36,184 nt of DNA from Candidatus Omnitrophota bacterium (GTDB taxonomy: Bacteria; Omnitrophota; Omnitrophia; Omnitrophales; Danuiimicrobiaceae), in the NCBI GenBank assembly GCA_023247075.1, contig JAHFHD010000006.1, positions 1 through 36,184 of the forward strand, written 5' to 3'. This document shows, in pieces, positions 19,241-28,370 of this stretch (positions are counted from its first letter, which is position 1; every line of letters begins with the position of its first letter). The notes under the pieces are model-generated. The model made no database searches, was not told the DNA's origin, and saw nothing but the letters and a program-made list of their open reading frames with translations. The position numbers and the translations under genes were made by a program.

Positions 19241-20344
19241 TTAACTATTAGCGCGTTTCAAGAAAAAGAAAGCACCAAACCCAAACAGGATGGAGCTTGC
19301 CCATGCGCTCAGCATGGGGAATAGTTTGCCGGCTTTTCCCAGAGCAAGTGAAACCGCTCCGCTGACGTGGAAGAGAACCACCAAACCAAGACACATGAGG
19401 ACATTAAGCGCAATCATTTTTCGCGATGTGGTCCGTGCGACAAGCGGAATGGAGAGAAGCATCACGATGAGGCTTTGCCAGGGTGCCGCGAGTTTGTAGT
19501 GAAGCAACACGTTTTCACTGTCAAGTTTGATTCCACTTTGTTTGAGTTTTCCGATGTATTCTTTCAAGCTCTTGAAACTAATCGCTGGACCTTGACTCGC
19601 GGCCCTCACAAATTCATCCGGCGTTTCACTTACTTCCGAATAAATCGCAAGCTCGCGGTAGGTTGGTTCCCCAATCAGTTCGCCATTGGTTTGAAGGTTG
19701 TAGTCTGAGCATTGGTGTAATTCCCATACATTTGTTTTCCATCGGGCGTGATGTGCCACTGTTTTCTTCTTAATATTTTTCTGGGCGTCGAGCCACAAGA
19801 TGATTAAGTCGTCAATCGTCTGCTTTTTTGAATCAAACCGCCGGGCATAGTAGAGTCTTTCTCGCCCTCCGTAGTGAGTGACGTTTTCAAAAATACCAGC
19901 ACCGGTCTTTTGGGATTGATTTGGTTTTTGTTCAATCGATTCATGTTTGATTTCATTTGCTAATTGGTAGGACTTTGGGACAACTTGATCACTCATGAGA
20001 AAAGTGGCAATGCCGAGGACAAACCCGACAAAAAGAATCGGCCGTATGATGGAGCCAATTTCCAAACCAGCAACTTTCATGGCAATGAGCTCATTATGGT
20101 AATTAAACATGGTGAGGACATATAAAACGCCCAGAAGGCTTGCCCATGAAATGGTACTCACGAACGTTTGGGGAAATAAAGCAGCATAATATTTAAAAAC
20201 CAGCGCCAAAGAAGTTCGGTTCTTAATAATTTCGTCCAGGTGGTTAAAGAGGTCGGACATGTACACTAGAAAAATAAGCGCAAGAGAGCAAAATAAGATT
20301 GGCAGAAGAAGTTGTTTGGTGAAGTAGCGGTCAAGGATGGTCAT
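19241..20344 (-). CDS. LptF/LptG (YjgP/YjgQ) family permease
   Basis: MTILDRYFTKQLLLPILFCSLALIFLVYMSDLFNHLDEII N-terminus, multiple TM segments, conserved EL(I)AMKVAG motif. Confidence 0.9.
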   Translation of the reverse strand: MTILDRYFTKQLLLPILFCSLALIFLVYMSDLFNHLDEIIKNRTSLALVFKYYAALFPQTFVSTISWASLLGVLYVLTMFNYHNELIAMKVAGLEIGSIIRPILFVGFVLGIATFLMSDQVVPKSYQLANEIKHESIEQKPNQSQKTGAGIFENVTHYGGRERLYYARRFDSKKQTIDDLIILWLDAQKNIKKKTVAHHARWKTNVWELHQCSDYNLQTNGELIGEPTYRELAIYSEVSETPDEFVRAASQGPAISFKSLKEYIGKLKQSGIKLDSENVLLHYKLAAPWQSLIVMLLSIPLVARTTSRKMIALNVLMCLGLVVLFHVSGAVSLALGKAGKLFPMLSAWASSILFGFGAFFFLKRANS

Positions 20345-20349
20345 ATTAA

Positions 20350-21126
20350 TTACCGCGCTCGCGCTAAAGTAACAAAATCAACGCGCGCTGCACCACAGTT
20401 TTTAAGGACACGGGCGCATTCGCTTAGCGTACTTCCGGTCGTGACCACATCATCAACCAGCAGAATGGTTTTATTTTTAACTGCCCGCTGATTTCGCACA
20501 GAGAAGGCGCCTTGTAAATTGGTGAGGCGGTTAGCGCGCGAGAGAATACTTTGGGGCAGCGTTGATTTATTTTTTTTGAGTAGATTTTGAACCCTCGCTT
20601 TTCCAATTACTTTTTCCGAAATAATTTGTGAAATCACATGCGCTTGATTGAATCCACGCTCCTGCTTCCGACGGCTGTCAATTGGAACTGGTACGATAAA
20701 ATCGTAGCGACGCTTGCTAATAGTAGCTGCCAGTGTTTTAAACGATTTACGAAAAATTTGGATGAGCCACGGTTTTTGTCCGTATTTAATCTGATGCAAG
20801 ATTTGATTGACCGGTTCTTCATAGCTGGAGAGTGACAATCCAAAGTCAAAACGAGGATTTTGACTTTTGCATTTGGTACACACAGTTTGAATGGAGCCAT
20901 ACGGAGGGAGAAATTCAGCGCATTTAACACAGCTCGGTGACGGCGCGTTTAAGATTTTCGACTCACAGGAATCGCAAAGGTATTTTTCATGGACAAAAAG
21001 CGGCAAACGGCATGCAGTGCATTGAGCAGGGTAAATCAGCCGCATAAATGTTCGCACGTAAAATTTGAATTCCGGATTAATTTCAAACATCAAATCAATC
21101 TTATGCAATCTAAAAGGTTGTGTCAA
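20350..21126 (-). CDS. comF: ComF-family amidophosphoribosyltransferase-like protein
   Basis: N-terminal CxxC pairs; VPVPIDSRRKQERGFNQAHVIS; PRPP motif ILLVDDVVTTGSTLSECARVLK. Start may be the internal ATG at 21090. Confidence 0.88.
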   Translation of the reverse strand: MTQPFRLHKIDLMFEINPEFKFYVRTFMRLIYPAQCTACRLPLFVHEKYLCDSCESKILNAPSPSCVKCAEFLPPYGSIQTVCTKCKSQNPRFDFGLSLSSYEEPVNQILHQIKYGQKPWLIQIFRKSFKTLAATISKRRYDFIVPVPIDSRRKQERGFNQAHVISQIISEKVIGKARVQNLLKKNKSTLPQSILSRANRLTNLQGAFSVRNQRAVKNKTILLVDDVVTTGSTLSECARVLKNCGAARVDFVTLARAR

Positions 21127-21202
21127 TCATAGGTTCGGTCAATTGACGTTTCATTTTGATTCTATCTTATTCTATTGAATGAAGTTAGGGAAGTGGCGTT
21201 TC

Positions 21203-21230
21203 TTGACAAGCGCAAGGTTCCTGCTACAAT
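21203..21230 (+). promoter_or_regulatory. Candidate sigma70-type promoter of rpsU
   Basis: TTGACA (21203-21208), 16-nt spacer, TACAAT (21225-21230). Confidence 0.72.
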
Positions 21231-21302
21231 ACCGCCTCATTCAAGTGTCGCTTTAATTTTTTCTGAGTTGATGAATCAGAACCAGTTGAAAGGTGGTAAT
21301 CA

Positions 21303-21476
21303 GTGCCCAGAATTGATATTGGTGAGCATGAAAGCCTTGAAAAAGCACTTCGAAGACTTAAAAAGAAAATTGAGCGCGAAGGAATTCTCAAGGTCTTGAA
21401 AGCCCGAAAGCATTATGAAAAGCCTAGTGAAAAACGCAGGCGTAAAATGCGAACGGCAAAAAAACGAAAATTCTAA
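21303..21476 (+). CDS. rpsU: Small ribosomal subunit protein S21 (57 aa, GTG start)
   Basis: Not in ORF track. Manual translation MPRIDIGEHESLEKALRRLKKKIEREGILKVLKARKHYEKPSEKRRRKMRTAKKRKF*; upstream AAGGTGGT. Confidence 0.93.
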   Translation: MPRIDIGEHESLEKALRRLKKKIEREGILKVLKARKHYEKPSEKRRRKMRTAKKRKF

Positions 21477-21477
21477 C

Positions 21478-21493
21478 AAGCTGAATGCAGCTT
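21478..21493 (+). other. Small hairpin downstream of rpsU
   Basis: AAGCTG-AATG-CAGCTT immediately after the stop, then only a mixed pyrimidine tract; possible weak terminator/attenuator. Confidence 0.35.
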
Positions 21494-21563
21494 CCTTCCC
21501 TCTGTTTTCTTTGGCTTTGGTCAAAATTCAGATTCCACATTTGTTGATTGTAAAGGCCTCCAG

Positions 21564-22853
21564 ATGACCTCCTCTACAAGCTTTCAGTCTGTTAAAGGAA
21601 TGGATGACCTTGTTAGCCCAGAAGTTGAACGCTGGCAAATTTTAGAAGCGTCCTCCCGTGCATTTTTTGAATCCTTTGGTTTTCGCGAAATCAGAACTCC
21701 TATTGTGGAATCAGCAGGGCTGTTCGCACGCTCGATTGGCGAGGCAAGTGACATTGTTCACAAAGAAATGTACACGTTTCAGGACCGGGCACAGAGAAGT
21801 CTCGCCTTAAGACCGGAAATGACAGCCGCTGTTGTGCGCGCTGCTTTGCAGCATGGCTTAATCAAAGATGATGAGCCTTGTTTTGTTTATTACATAGGAC
21901 CCATGTTCCGGGCTGAGAGGCCGCAGGCTGGCCGAAAGAGGCAGTTTCATCAAATTGGCGTGGAGACACTCAATACCCATTCTGCTTCAAATGACGCCGA
22001 ATTGCTCATTATGATTAGCGCCTATTTAAAAAGTTTTGGCCTGGAGCGATTTACAGTGAAGATTAACCATTTGGGTTCAGAGGAAGATCGAGCTGATTTT
22101 GTTTCGAAACTCAAGAAGTATTTTGAAGCTTCAAAAGAAAAACTCTGCGGTGACTGCCATTACCGACTCGCAAAAAATGTGCTGCGTATTTTTGATTGTA
22201 AAGTTGAGGCCTGCAGGGGACTAGCAGCGCGTGCGCCAAAAATCCAGCTTTCTCCTGAATCCGCCGAAAATTTGGAATCCATTACTTCTTCTTTGAATCA
22301 AGCAAAGTTTCCATATGTACATGACTCCACGCTTGTGCGCGGCCTTGATTATTACACAGGTTTTGTGTTCGAAGTGGTTTCGGAAGGTTTGGGCGCTCAG
22401 GATGCGTTGCTTGCCGGTGGCCGGTATGATTCACTTATTCATGACTTAGGAGGTCCAAAGAAAGGTGCGAGTGGATTTTCAATTGGGGTCGAACGTTTGC
22501 TCAGCGTGCTTGCGCATTACGGAGTTCACTTTGAAAAAGAAATCCAGTCAAGTTTGGTGTATGTAGCACTTTTAATCGATCAAAAAATGAGCTGTATCTT
22601 GTCGCACCGGATTGCGCTTGGTTTGTACAAAGCCAAAAAGCGCGCTCACTTTTCTTTTTCAAACACCTCACTCAAAAATCACCTGAGCCGCGCAAATAAA
22701 ATGGGAGTCGGCCATGTTTTGATTGTGGGGGAGGATGAGCTTGCACAGGATGAAATCAGTTTGAAGAATATGATGACGGGAGAACAGAAGCGTTTTAAAC
22801 TGGATTTACTTGCAAACGCTTTCGAATCAAAAGGACAATCAAATGTTGCGTAG
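21564..22853 (+). CDS. hisS: Histidyl-tRNA synthetase
   Basis: Motif 2 FRAERPQAGRKRQFHQIGVE; LVRGLDYYTGFVFEVV; AGGRYDSLIHDLGG. Confidence 0.95.
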   Translation: MTSSTSFQSVKGMDDLVSPEVERWQILEASSRAFFESFGFREIRTPIVESAGLFARSIGEASDIVHKEMYTFQDRAQRSLALRPEMTAAVVRAALQHGLIKDDEPCFVYYIGPMFRAERPQAGRKRQFHQIGVETLNTHSASNDAELLIMISAYLKSFGLERFTVKINHLGSEEDRADFVSKLKKYFEASKEKLCGDCHYRLAKNVLRIFDCKVEACRGLAARAPKIQLSPESAENLESITSSLNQAKFPYVHDSTLVRGLDYYTGFVFEVVSEGLGAQDALLAGGRYDSLIHDLGGPKKGASGFSIGVERLLSVLAHYGVHFEKEIQSSLVYVALLIDQKMSCILSHRIALGLYKAKKRAHFSFSNTSLKNHLSRANKMGVGHVLIVGEDELAQDEISLKNMMTGEQKRFKLDLLANAFESKGQSNVA

Positions 22854-24597
22854 TCATACTTGTGGTGAACTCAATTTGAAATATGTTGGTCAAACCGTGA
22901 CGCTCACCGGATGGATTAACTCGCGGCGGGACCACGGGAATCTCATTTTTTTTGATTTGCGTGACCGATGGGGAAAAACACAGCTGGTCGTAAACTTGGA
23001 ATCTGATTCGATGCTTCATGAACGCGCTGAAAAGTTGCGTTCTGAGTTTGTAGTTCAGGTTTCTGGTGTCGTCGAAAAACGGCCGGCCGGTACTTTAAAT
23101 TCAAAGCTGAGCACAGGTGAGATTGAGGTACATGTCAAAGCGCTTGAAATTTTGAATACGTCTGAAACTCCTCCCTTTGAGCTTTTGGATGATTTGAATG
23201 TGTCAGAAGAACTTCGACTCAAGTACCGGTACCTTGATCTTCGTCGTCCAGCGATGATGAATCGGCTTCAATTTCGTCATCGGATTGCTCAAACCGCCCG
23301 CCGTTTTTTCGACCAGAAACAATTTCTTGAAGTAGAAACCCCTATTTTAACCAAAAGCACGCCAGAAGGTGCGCGGGATTTTTTGGTTCCATCACGGCTT
23401 GCCAAAGGTTGTTTCTATGCGTTGCCTCAGTCGCCTCAATTGTTCAAACAAATCCTGATGGTTTCAGGTGTTGACCGGTATTTTCAACTCGCGCGCTGTT
23501 TCCGTGATGAAGATTTCCGCGCGGACAGACAATTTGAACACACGCAAATTGACGTTGAAATGTCCTTCGTGACTCAAGAGGACATTATGATGATTATTGA
23601 AGAACTTCTGACGAAAATTTTCAGCGAAGTGTTTAACCGCGAGGTGAAGCGGCCGCTTCAAGTGATGACTTATGATGAAGCCATGAACAGTTATGGTTCA
23701 GACAAGCCCGATCTTCGGTATGGCCTTCAGTTTTCTGATGCAACAAGTTTACTTACTCAATGCGGACTCAAAGTGTTCAAAACAGTGATTGAAACAGGCG
23801 GTGTTGTGAAAGGATTTAAAGTCTCTCAGAATGAATTTTCACGTTCTGAACTGGATGAGTTGACCAAAAAGGTTCAGGATTTTGGCGCAAAAGGTCTTGC
23901 GTGGTTTAAAGTAGCGGAGCAGGAGCTTGAATCCCCAATCGCAAAATTTTTATCTTCGGATGAAAAACAGAGACTTAAAAATCTTTTTCATTTGACAACA
24001 GGAGACACTCTTTTTTTAGTAGCAGACCGGTGGAAAACGGTTTGCGCTGCACTTGGTGAACTCAGGCGGCATCTGGCGCAGGTGCTTCATTTAATTCCAG
24101 AAAATGAAATGAGACTTCTTTGGGTGGTCGACTTTCCACTATTTGAATGGAATGAGGAAGAGAAAAGGAATCAAGCGCTTCACCATCCATTTACTGCACC
24201 CAGAGCAGAAGACAAAAAGCTGCTTGAATCCGAACCTTTGCGTGTGCACGCGCAAGCCTATGACCTTGTTCTGAACGGAACAGAAATTGGCGGAGGAAGT
24301 ATTCGAATTCATGATGAGGAAACACAGAGTAAGGTATTTGGGGTGTTGGGCATTAAATCCGAAGAGGCAAAAGAAAAATTTGGATTTTTGCTGGATGCAC
24401 TTAAATTTGGAGCGCCACCTCACGGAGGAATTGCCGTGGGTCTTGACCGTCTGTGTGCCATGCTTGTGGGTGTTGAATCAATCCGTGATGTTATTGCTTT
24501 TCCAAAAACTCAAAAGGGGACTTGCCTCATGACCGACGCGCCTTCTAAGGTCTACCCCAAACAGTTAAATGAGTTGTCGCTTAAGGTGCAAGCTTGA
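22843..24597 (+). CDS. aspS: Aspartyl-tRNA synthetase (bacterial type)
   Basis: RSHTCGELNLKYVGQTVTLTGWINSRRDHGNLIFFDLRDRWG; FRDEDFRADRQFEHTQIDVEMSF; GGIAVGLDRLCAMLVG. ATG 22843 preferred over track start 22810; overlaps hisS by 11 bp. Confidence 0.95.
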   Translation: MLRSHTCGELNLKYVGQTVTLTGWINSRRDHGNLIFFDLRDRWGKTQLVVNLESDSMLHERAEKLRSEFVVQVSGVVEKRPAGTLNSKLSTGEIEVHVKALEILNTSETPPFELLDDLNVSEELRLKYRYLDLRRPAMMNRLQFRHRIAQTARRFFDQKQFLEVETPILTKSTPEGARDFLVPSRLAKGCFYALPQSPQLFKQILMVSGVDRYFQLARCFRDEDFRADRQFEHTQIDVEMSFVTQEDIMMIIEELLTKIFSEVFNREVKRPLQVMTYDEAMNSYGSDKPDLRYGLQFSDATSLLTQCGLKVFKTVIETGGVVKGFKVSQNEFSRSELDELTKKVQDFGAKGLAWFKVAEQELESPIAKFLSSDEKQRLKNLFHLTTGDTLFLVADRWKTVCAALGELRRHLAQVLHLIPENEMRLLWVVDFPLFEWNEEEKRNQALHHPFTAPRAEDKKLLESEPLRVHAQAYDLVLNGTEIGGGSIRIHDEETQSKVFGVLGIKSEEAKEKFGFLLDALKFGAPPHGGIAVGLDRLCAMLVGVESIRDVIAFPKTQKGTCLMTDAPSKVYPKQLNELSLKVQA

Positions 24598-24622
24598 GTT
24601 CTGAAAATTTCAACTTTTTACC

Positions 24623-24741
24623 TGTCATTCTGAGCCCTTCGCGTGTCATCCTGAACGAAGTGAAGGATCTAGCGCTCAAGGTAAACTCCGCAAAGGATCC
24701 TGCATTTGCTAGATTCTTCGGGCGACACCCTCAGAATGACA
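24623..24741. repeat. Palindromic intergenic repeat of the GTCATTCTGAG...CTCAGAATGAC type
   Basis: Perfect 12-bp terminal inverted repeat TGTCATTCTGAG (24623-24634) / CTCAGAATGACA (24730-24741); nested GTCATCCTGAACGAAGTGAAGGATCTAGC and GCTAGATTCTTCGGG. Confidence 0.8.
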
Positions 24742-24761
24742 TAAATACGGAGAAAATCTGA

Positions 24762-25769
24762 GTGGAAAAAACGATTAAGCTCATTTCAAATGAAGAAGCA
24801 GCACTGCTTTATGGCAGTCTTGATGAAAGATTAAGGCGTGCTGAAAACGAGTTTGGCGTACACGTATCAGCATCCAATCAAAAACTGACGATTTCTGGTT
24901 CCAAGCAAAGCGTCAAAAAAGCCGTCCAATTTTTTGAGGATGAGCTTGACCTCATCAGGAATGACGCGATGCGTGCCGCCCAAGTTGAAACTGGCGGTGG
25001 CTACGGAAAAAATCGCAGTTCAGAAGGAAAATCTGCATCATTCAAACGAACTTTAAAAGAAAAGAATTCCTCAACTTACGATGCACTCAAAGTGGACGGG
25101 GAATTACAAATGGGATTTTTTTTAAAGGGAAAGGTTGTCCAGCCTAAAAGTGAAAATCAGCGGTCTTACATTCAAAGTATTCAGCGTAATGACATTGTGA
25201 TTGGCATTGGTCCGGCTGGTACTGGGAAGACTTACCTCGCGATGGCTTCAGCCATTGACGCCTTGAAGCATAAAAGGGTGAGCCGGCTTGTTTTAACCAG
25301 ACCTGCTGTGGAAGCGGGAGAGAGTCTTGGCTTTTTACCAGGTGACCTGACTGCCAAGATTAATCCCTATTTACGGCCGCTTCATGACGCGCTTTATGAC
25401 ATGATGGATTTTGACGAAGCAGCGCGCTATTTGCGGCATGGAACGATTGAAGTGGCGCCTCTTGCTTACATGCGCGGAAGAACACTTAATGACAGCTTTG
25501 TAATTTTGGATGAAGGACAAAATTGCACGCATGAACAAATGAAGATGTTTTTAACCCGGCTTGGACAGTCGTCGCGCGCGGTGGTGACTGGGGACATCAC
25601 TCAAATTGATTTACCCAGCGGAAAGCGCTCCGGTCTTGTCACCATCCAAAACATACTCCGCGAAATTCATGGGATTAAATTTTGCTATTTGAATGAGCGT
25701 GATGTGATTCGGCACAAATTGGTTCAGGAAATCATTTTGGCTTACGAAAAGCATGATCGGAAACCGTAG
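24762..25769 (+). CDS. phoH: PhoH-like ATPase (GTG start)
   Basis: GIGPAGTGKTYLAMASAIDAL, LTRPAVEAGESLGFLPGDLTAKINPYLRPLHDALYDM, FVILDEGQNCTHEQMKMFLTRLG. Confidence 0.94.
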   Translation: MEKTIKLISNEEAALLYGSLDERLRRAENEFGVHVSASNQKLTISGSKQSVKKAVQFFEDELDLIRNDAMRAAQVETGGGYGKNRSSEGKSASFKRTLKEKNSSTYDALKVDGELQMGFFLKGKVVQPKSENQRSYIQSIQRNDIVIGIGPAGTGKTYLAMASAIDALKHKRVSRLVLTRPAVEAGESLGFLPGDLTAKINPYLRPLHDALYDMMDFDEAARYLRHGTIEVAPLAYMRGRTLNDSFVILDEGQNCTHEQMKMFLTRLGQSSRAVVTGDITQIDLPSGKRSGLVTIQNILREIHGIKFCYLNERDVIRHKLVQEIILAYEKHDRKP

Positions 25770-26288
25770 GTGAGGCGTCGGTCGCGCATTCAGAGAAACA
25801 ATCAAGTTTTCGTTTCAAATCAGGCACCCCAGTTTCAAATACAACTTTCCCACGCAAGGCGTTTTGCGCAGGCTATTTTAAAACTTCTTCGCTTCAAAAA
25901 AGTTGTGTTGAGTCTTACTTTTGTGACAGACCGCGTGATGTCCAATTTAAACCAGCAGTTCTTAAATCATTCGTACGTTACGGATGTTTTGGCTTTTCCA
26001 GTTTCTCAGAAATTGAAAGTAAATCGACTTCAGAAATCACAGCGCGAAACTCAAAATCAATTTCTAGGTGAAGTTGTGATTGCGCCCAACCAAGCAAAGG
26101 TTCGTTCTAAGGAGTACGAAGTTTCATTTTCTGACGAGCTTTCGCGCTACATTTGCCACGGAATTCTTCATCTTGCTGGCTTTCGCGATAAAACTGTCGC
26201 TCAAACAAAAAAAATGAGACAGAAGGAAGATTTTCTTTTGACTCAATTACTTAAAGACCGCTTGGGGATTATTTCTCATGGCAATTAA
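25770..26288 (+). CDS. ybeY: Endoribonuclease YbeY (GTG start)
   Basis: NQQFLNHSYVTDVLAFPVS, LGEVVIAPNQA, ICHGILHLAGFRDKT. Confidence 0.88.
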   Translation: MRRRSRIQRNNQVFVSNQAPQFQIQLSHARRFAQAILKLLRFKKVVLSLTFVTDRVMSNLNQQFLNHSYVTDVLAFPVSQKLKVNRLQKSQRETQNQFLGEVVIAPNQAKVRSKEYEVSFSDELSRYICHGILHLAGFRDKTVAQTKKMRQKEDFLLTQLLKDRLGIISHGN

Positions 26289-27042
26289 AACGGATGAAGC
26301 TTTTGTTTTGACGCGGATGTGCTTCCGAGAGACTTCTATGATTCTGACGCTTTTTGCAAAGGAAGCAGGGAAAATTAAACTCCTCCTCAAAGGTGTTCGC
26401 GGTGAAAAAAATCCAAAATTGGCGCGTTTTGAACCATTCACAAAAGTGTCTGTCGTGTATTACGAAAAACTCAGGTCAGACCTTCATCTAGGAAGTCAGC
26501 TTGAGATTCTAGATGCACAATTGGGACTTCGGAATCAATTGAGCCGAATTGCTTTTGCAAGTTATTTAACGGAGCTCGTCGACACGCTCTTTGCCGCGCA
26601 GGACCCGCATGAGGATGTTTATGATTTGCTAGAGGCTTCTTTTGAGTGTCTTCAGCATTTTACACCGAGCACGGTGGCTCGGGTTTTTGAACTGAAGATT
26701 CTTGAGAAAATTGGTTGGCTTCCTATGCTGCAAGAATGTGCTGGTTGCGGCACAGAAGACTTGTTTCAAAGTTACTTCAGTCCACGTCAGGGTGGTGTTC
26801 TTTGCCTGAGTTGTAAGGCGAAAGATTCCAGCGCGTTTCCAGTTTCAAAAATGACTTGTCAAACACTTGTCTATTTTTTGAGTCATGATTTGTCCGATGC
26901 CGTTCAGCGTGAATTATCTCCTTCAAGCGAACGCGAATTAGCCCGAATTGGCGAAAGATTTCTGCGTTTTCACTTAGATTACCCCCTCCGCTCTACCCGG
27001 TTTCTTTCCGAAGTCCGGTTCCTGTTAGCTCCCAGTCGCTAG
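26278..27042 (+). CDS. recO: DNA repair protein RecO
   Basis: EAFVLTRMCFRETSMILTLFAKEAGKIKLLLKGVRGEKNPKLARFEPF; CAGCG...GVLCLSC zinc motif. Confidence 0.92.
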   Translation: MAIKTDEAFVLTRMCFRETSMILTLFAKEAGKIKLLLKGVRGEKNPKLARFEPFTKVSVVYYEKLRSDLHLGSQLEILDAQLGLRNQLSRIAFASYLTELVDTLFAAQDPHEDVYDLLEASFECLQHFTPSTVARVFELKILEKIGWLPMLQECAGCGTEDLFQSYFSPRQGGVLCLSCKAKDSSAFPVSKMTCQTLVYFLSHDLSDAVQRELSPSSERELARIGERFLRFHLDYPLRSTRFLSEVRFLLAPSR

Positions 27043-27102
27043 TACTACATCTAACTTTAACAATTTAAAAACTCTGCTTCACCCAAAAACTACTTCCCTC
27101 GT

Positions 27103-27131
27103 TTGACACCTAAAATTGAGCATGCTAGCTT
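27103..27131 (+). promoter_or_regulatory. Candidate promoter for the 27.2-28.6 kb uncharacterised cluster
   Basis: TTGACA (27103-27108), 17-nt spacer, TAGCTT (27126-27131); -10 is weak. Confidence 0.4.
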
Positions 27132-27209
27132 TTCATTGAAGTCGCAAACCTTTCCATAAAGAGTTTAGAGTCGTGGTGAAATAGGCTTAAAAAAGGTGGT
27201 CGACATCAC

Positions 27210-27992
27210 ATGAATCACGAATCAAAAAAATATTTGTATTTTGACATTCCTAAGCAAGAACGTGATTCCGCCATTGCTTATTTGCTTGAAGCAATTTTGA
27301 AGTCAAAAATTGCGTGCTCAAAAAATAATTCCATAGAATTAAATTGGGATGAGGACGTTAACATTTATTTAGCCCATCTCTTATTTGCAGCCTCTCTTCC
27401 AGATTACCAACAGGCCATCCGCCGGTATTTGAGTGTAAATGTTAGCGACATGGCCGAGCTACTTGAGGAAAATGACGACCGCATCGTCCGTTACTTTATT
27501 TACAAAGTGAATGCAGACAATTTGTTGATTCATCTGGGCATTTTTCATGAAGTGGATGCAGCCAAAAGTGCATTCCAAAAATCCGAAAAGCAATTTGCAA
27601 GCATGGGCCAAAATTATTACCAGCAGGCTGCCGAATACAATCAAAGGATTTACCGCAGAGACACTGCAATCGGCTCCGTACTTGAAAAACTCTCGCAGCA
27701 TTTTCTGTGGTACCAAAGAGTTCTGCATCATGCCCGTAAGGAATTCTTTCACTTCAGCAATCAATTTCGGGACACCGAATTTGTCAATTTTTGTGACAAA
27801 CTCAGTTCGTACGAGCACAAAGCAAAAGTTTCAGAAGCAATGGACAGGTTCCTCGATCAATTTGCTTTGTGGAAAGGCCACAAGGATCGAGAAACCTACA
27901 CAAAATTAACGCAAATTGCGGAGGAGTTAAAAAAATTAGACCCCGCGTTTTCGTTTGATCTAGATGGAGGAGAAAATCGTGAAGCTGCTTAA
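27210..27992 (+). CDS. Uncharacterised protein P1, C-terminus shares a motif with the two following small ORFs
   Basis: 260 aa with upstream AGGTGG. C-terminal FLDQFALWKGHKDRETYTKLTQIAEELKKLDPAFSF. Confidence 0.8.
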   Translation: MNHESKKYLYFDIPKQERDSAIAYLLEAILKSKIACSKNNSIELNWDEDVNIYLAHLLFAASLPDYQQAIRRYLSVNVSDMAELLEENDDRIVRYFIYKVNADNLLIHLGIFHEVDAAKSAFQKSEKQFASMGQNYYQQAAEYNQRIYRRDTAIGSVLEKLSQHFLWYQRVLHHARKEFFHFSNQFRDTEFVNFCDKLSSYEHKAKVSEAMDRFLDQFALWKGHKDRETYTKLTQIAEELKKLDPAFSFDLDGGENREAA

Positions 27993-28191
27993 GAAAGTTT
28001 TTGGAATTGGGAAAAAAATGAACAAACACATATCTAGCGAAGAAGTGGAGAGCCGCTTTCTCAGGCTTTATTCCCGGTGGCATGAAACACATGATTTGAC
28101 ACTGCGTAAGAAATTATTTCTTCGTTTGAAGCTCGTAATGAGGGAGATGCCCAACTTTGATATCCGGCGAAAATTTCAAAATGCTTTCTAA
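27979..28191 (+). CDS. Uncharacterised small protein P2 (~70 aa)
   Basis: GTG 27979 preceded by GGAGGAG at good spacing (ORF-track start 27964). FLRLYSRWHETHDLTLRKKLFLRLKLVMREMPNFDI aligns gaplessly with P1 and P3. Confidence 0.7.
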   Translation: MKLLKKVFGIGKKMNKHISSEEVESRFLRLYSRWHETHDLTLRKKLFLRLKLVMREMPNFDIRRKFQNAF

Positions 28192-28212
28192 TACCTTCTG
28201 ACATTTATTACA

Positions 28213-28370
28213 GGCGCTTTTTGCGCCAGTACTCATCGTGGCGACTTTGACGTCGCCTACGATTATGTGCGCCAGTACTCATCGCACTGCGCGCTTTTTG
28301 CGCGAGCACTTTCCGGGAAGAACTTGACGTTCTTCTCCGAAAGTGTGTCGGACTTGACGTCGCCTACGAT
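28213..28370. repeat. Cluster of tandem hairpins and short direct repeats
   Basis: GGCGC-TTTTT-GCGCC (28213-28227); ATCGTGGCGAC-TTTGAC-GTCGCC(T)ACGAT (28235-28263); CGCGC-TTTTT-GCGCG (28290-28304); CACTTTCCGGGAAGAAC-TTGAC-GTTCTTCTCCGAAAGTG (28307-28345). Direct repeats TGCGCCAGTACTCATCG (28222, 28268) and TTGACGTCGCCTACGAT (28247, 28354). Confidence 0.85.

Noticed and set aside
19241-20344. Single lptF/G-type permease with no partner next to it
   Set aside because: The partner may simply lie outside the window; not informative by itself.
21175-21399. ORF-track + strand 74 aa ORF
   Set aside because: Its 5' part contains the rpsU promoter and its 3' part overlaps rpsU out of frame; no recognisable protein.
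26153-26195. YbeY metal motif HGILHLAGFRD, with Asp in place of the third His
   Set aside because: From memory, H-x3-H-x5-D variants occur in other bacterial YbeY proteins (e.g. Bacteroidetes), so probably normal variation.
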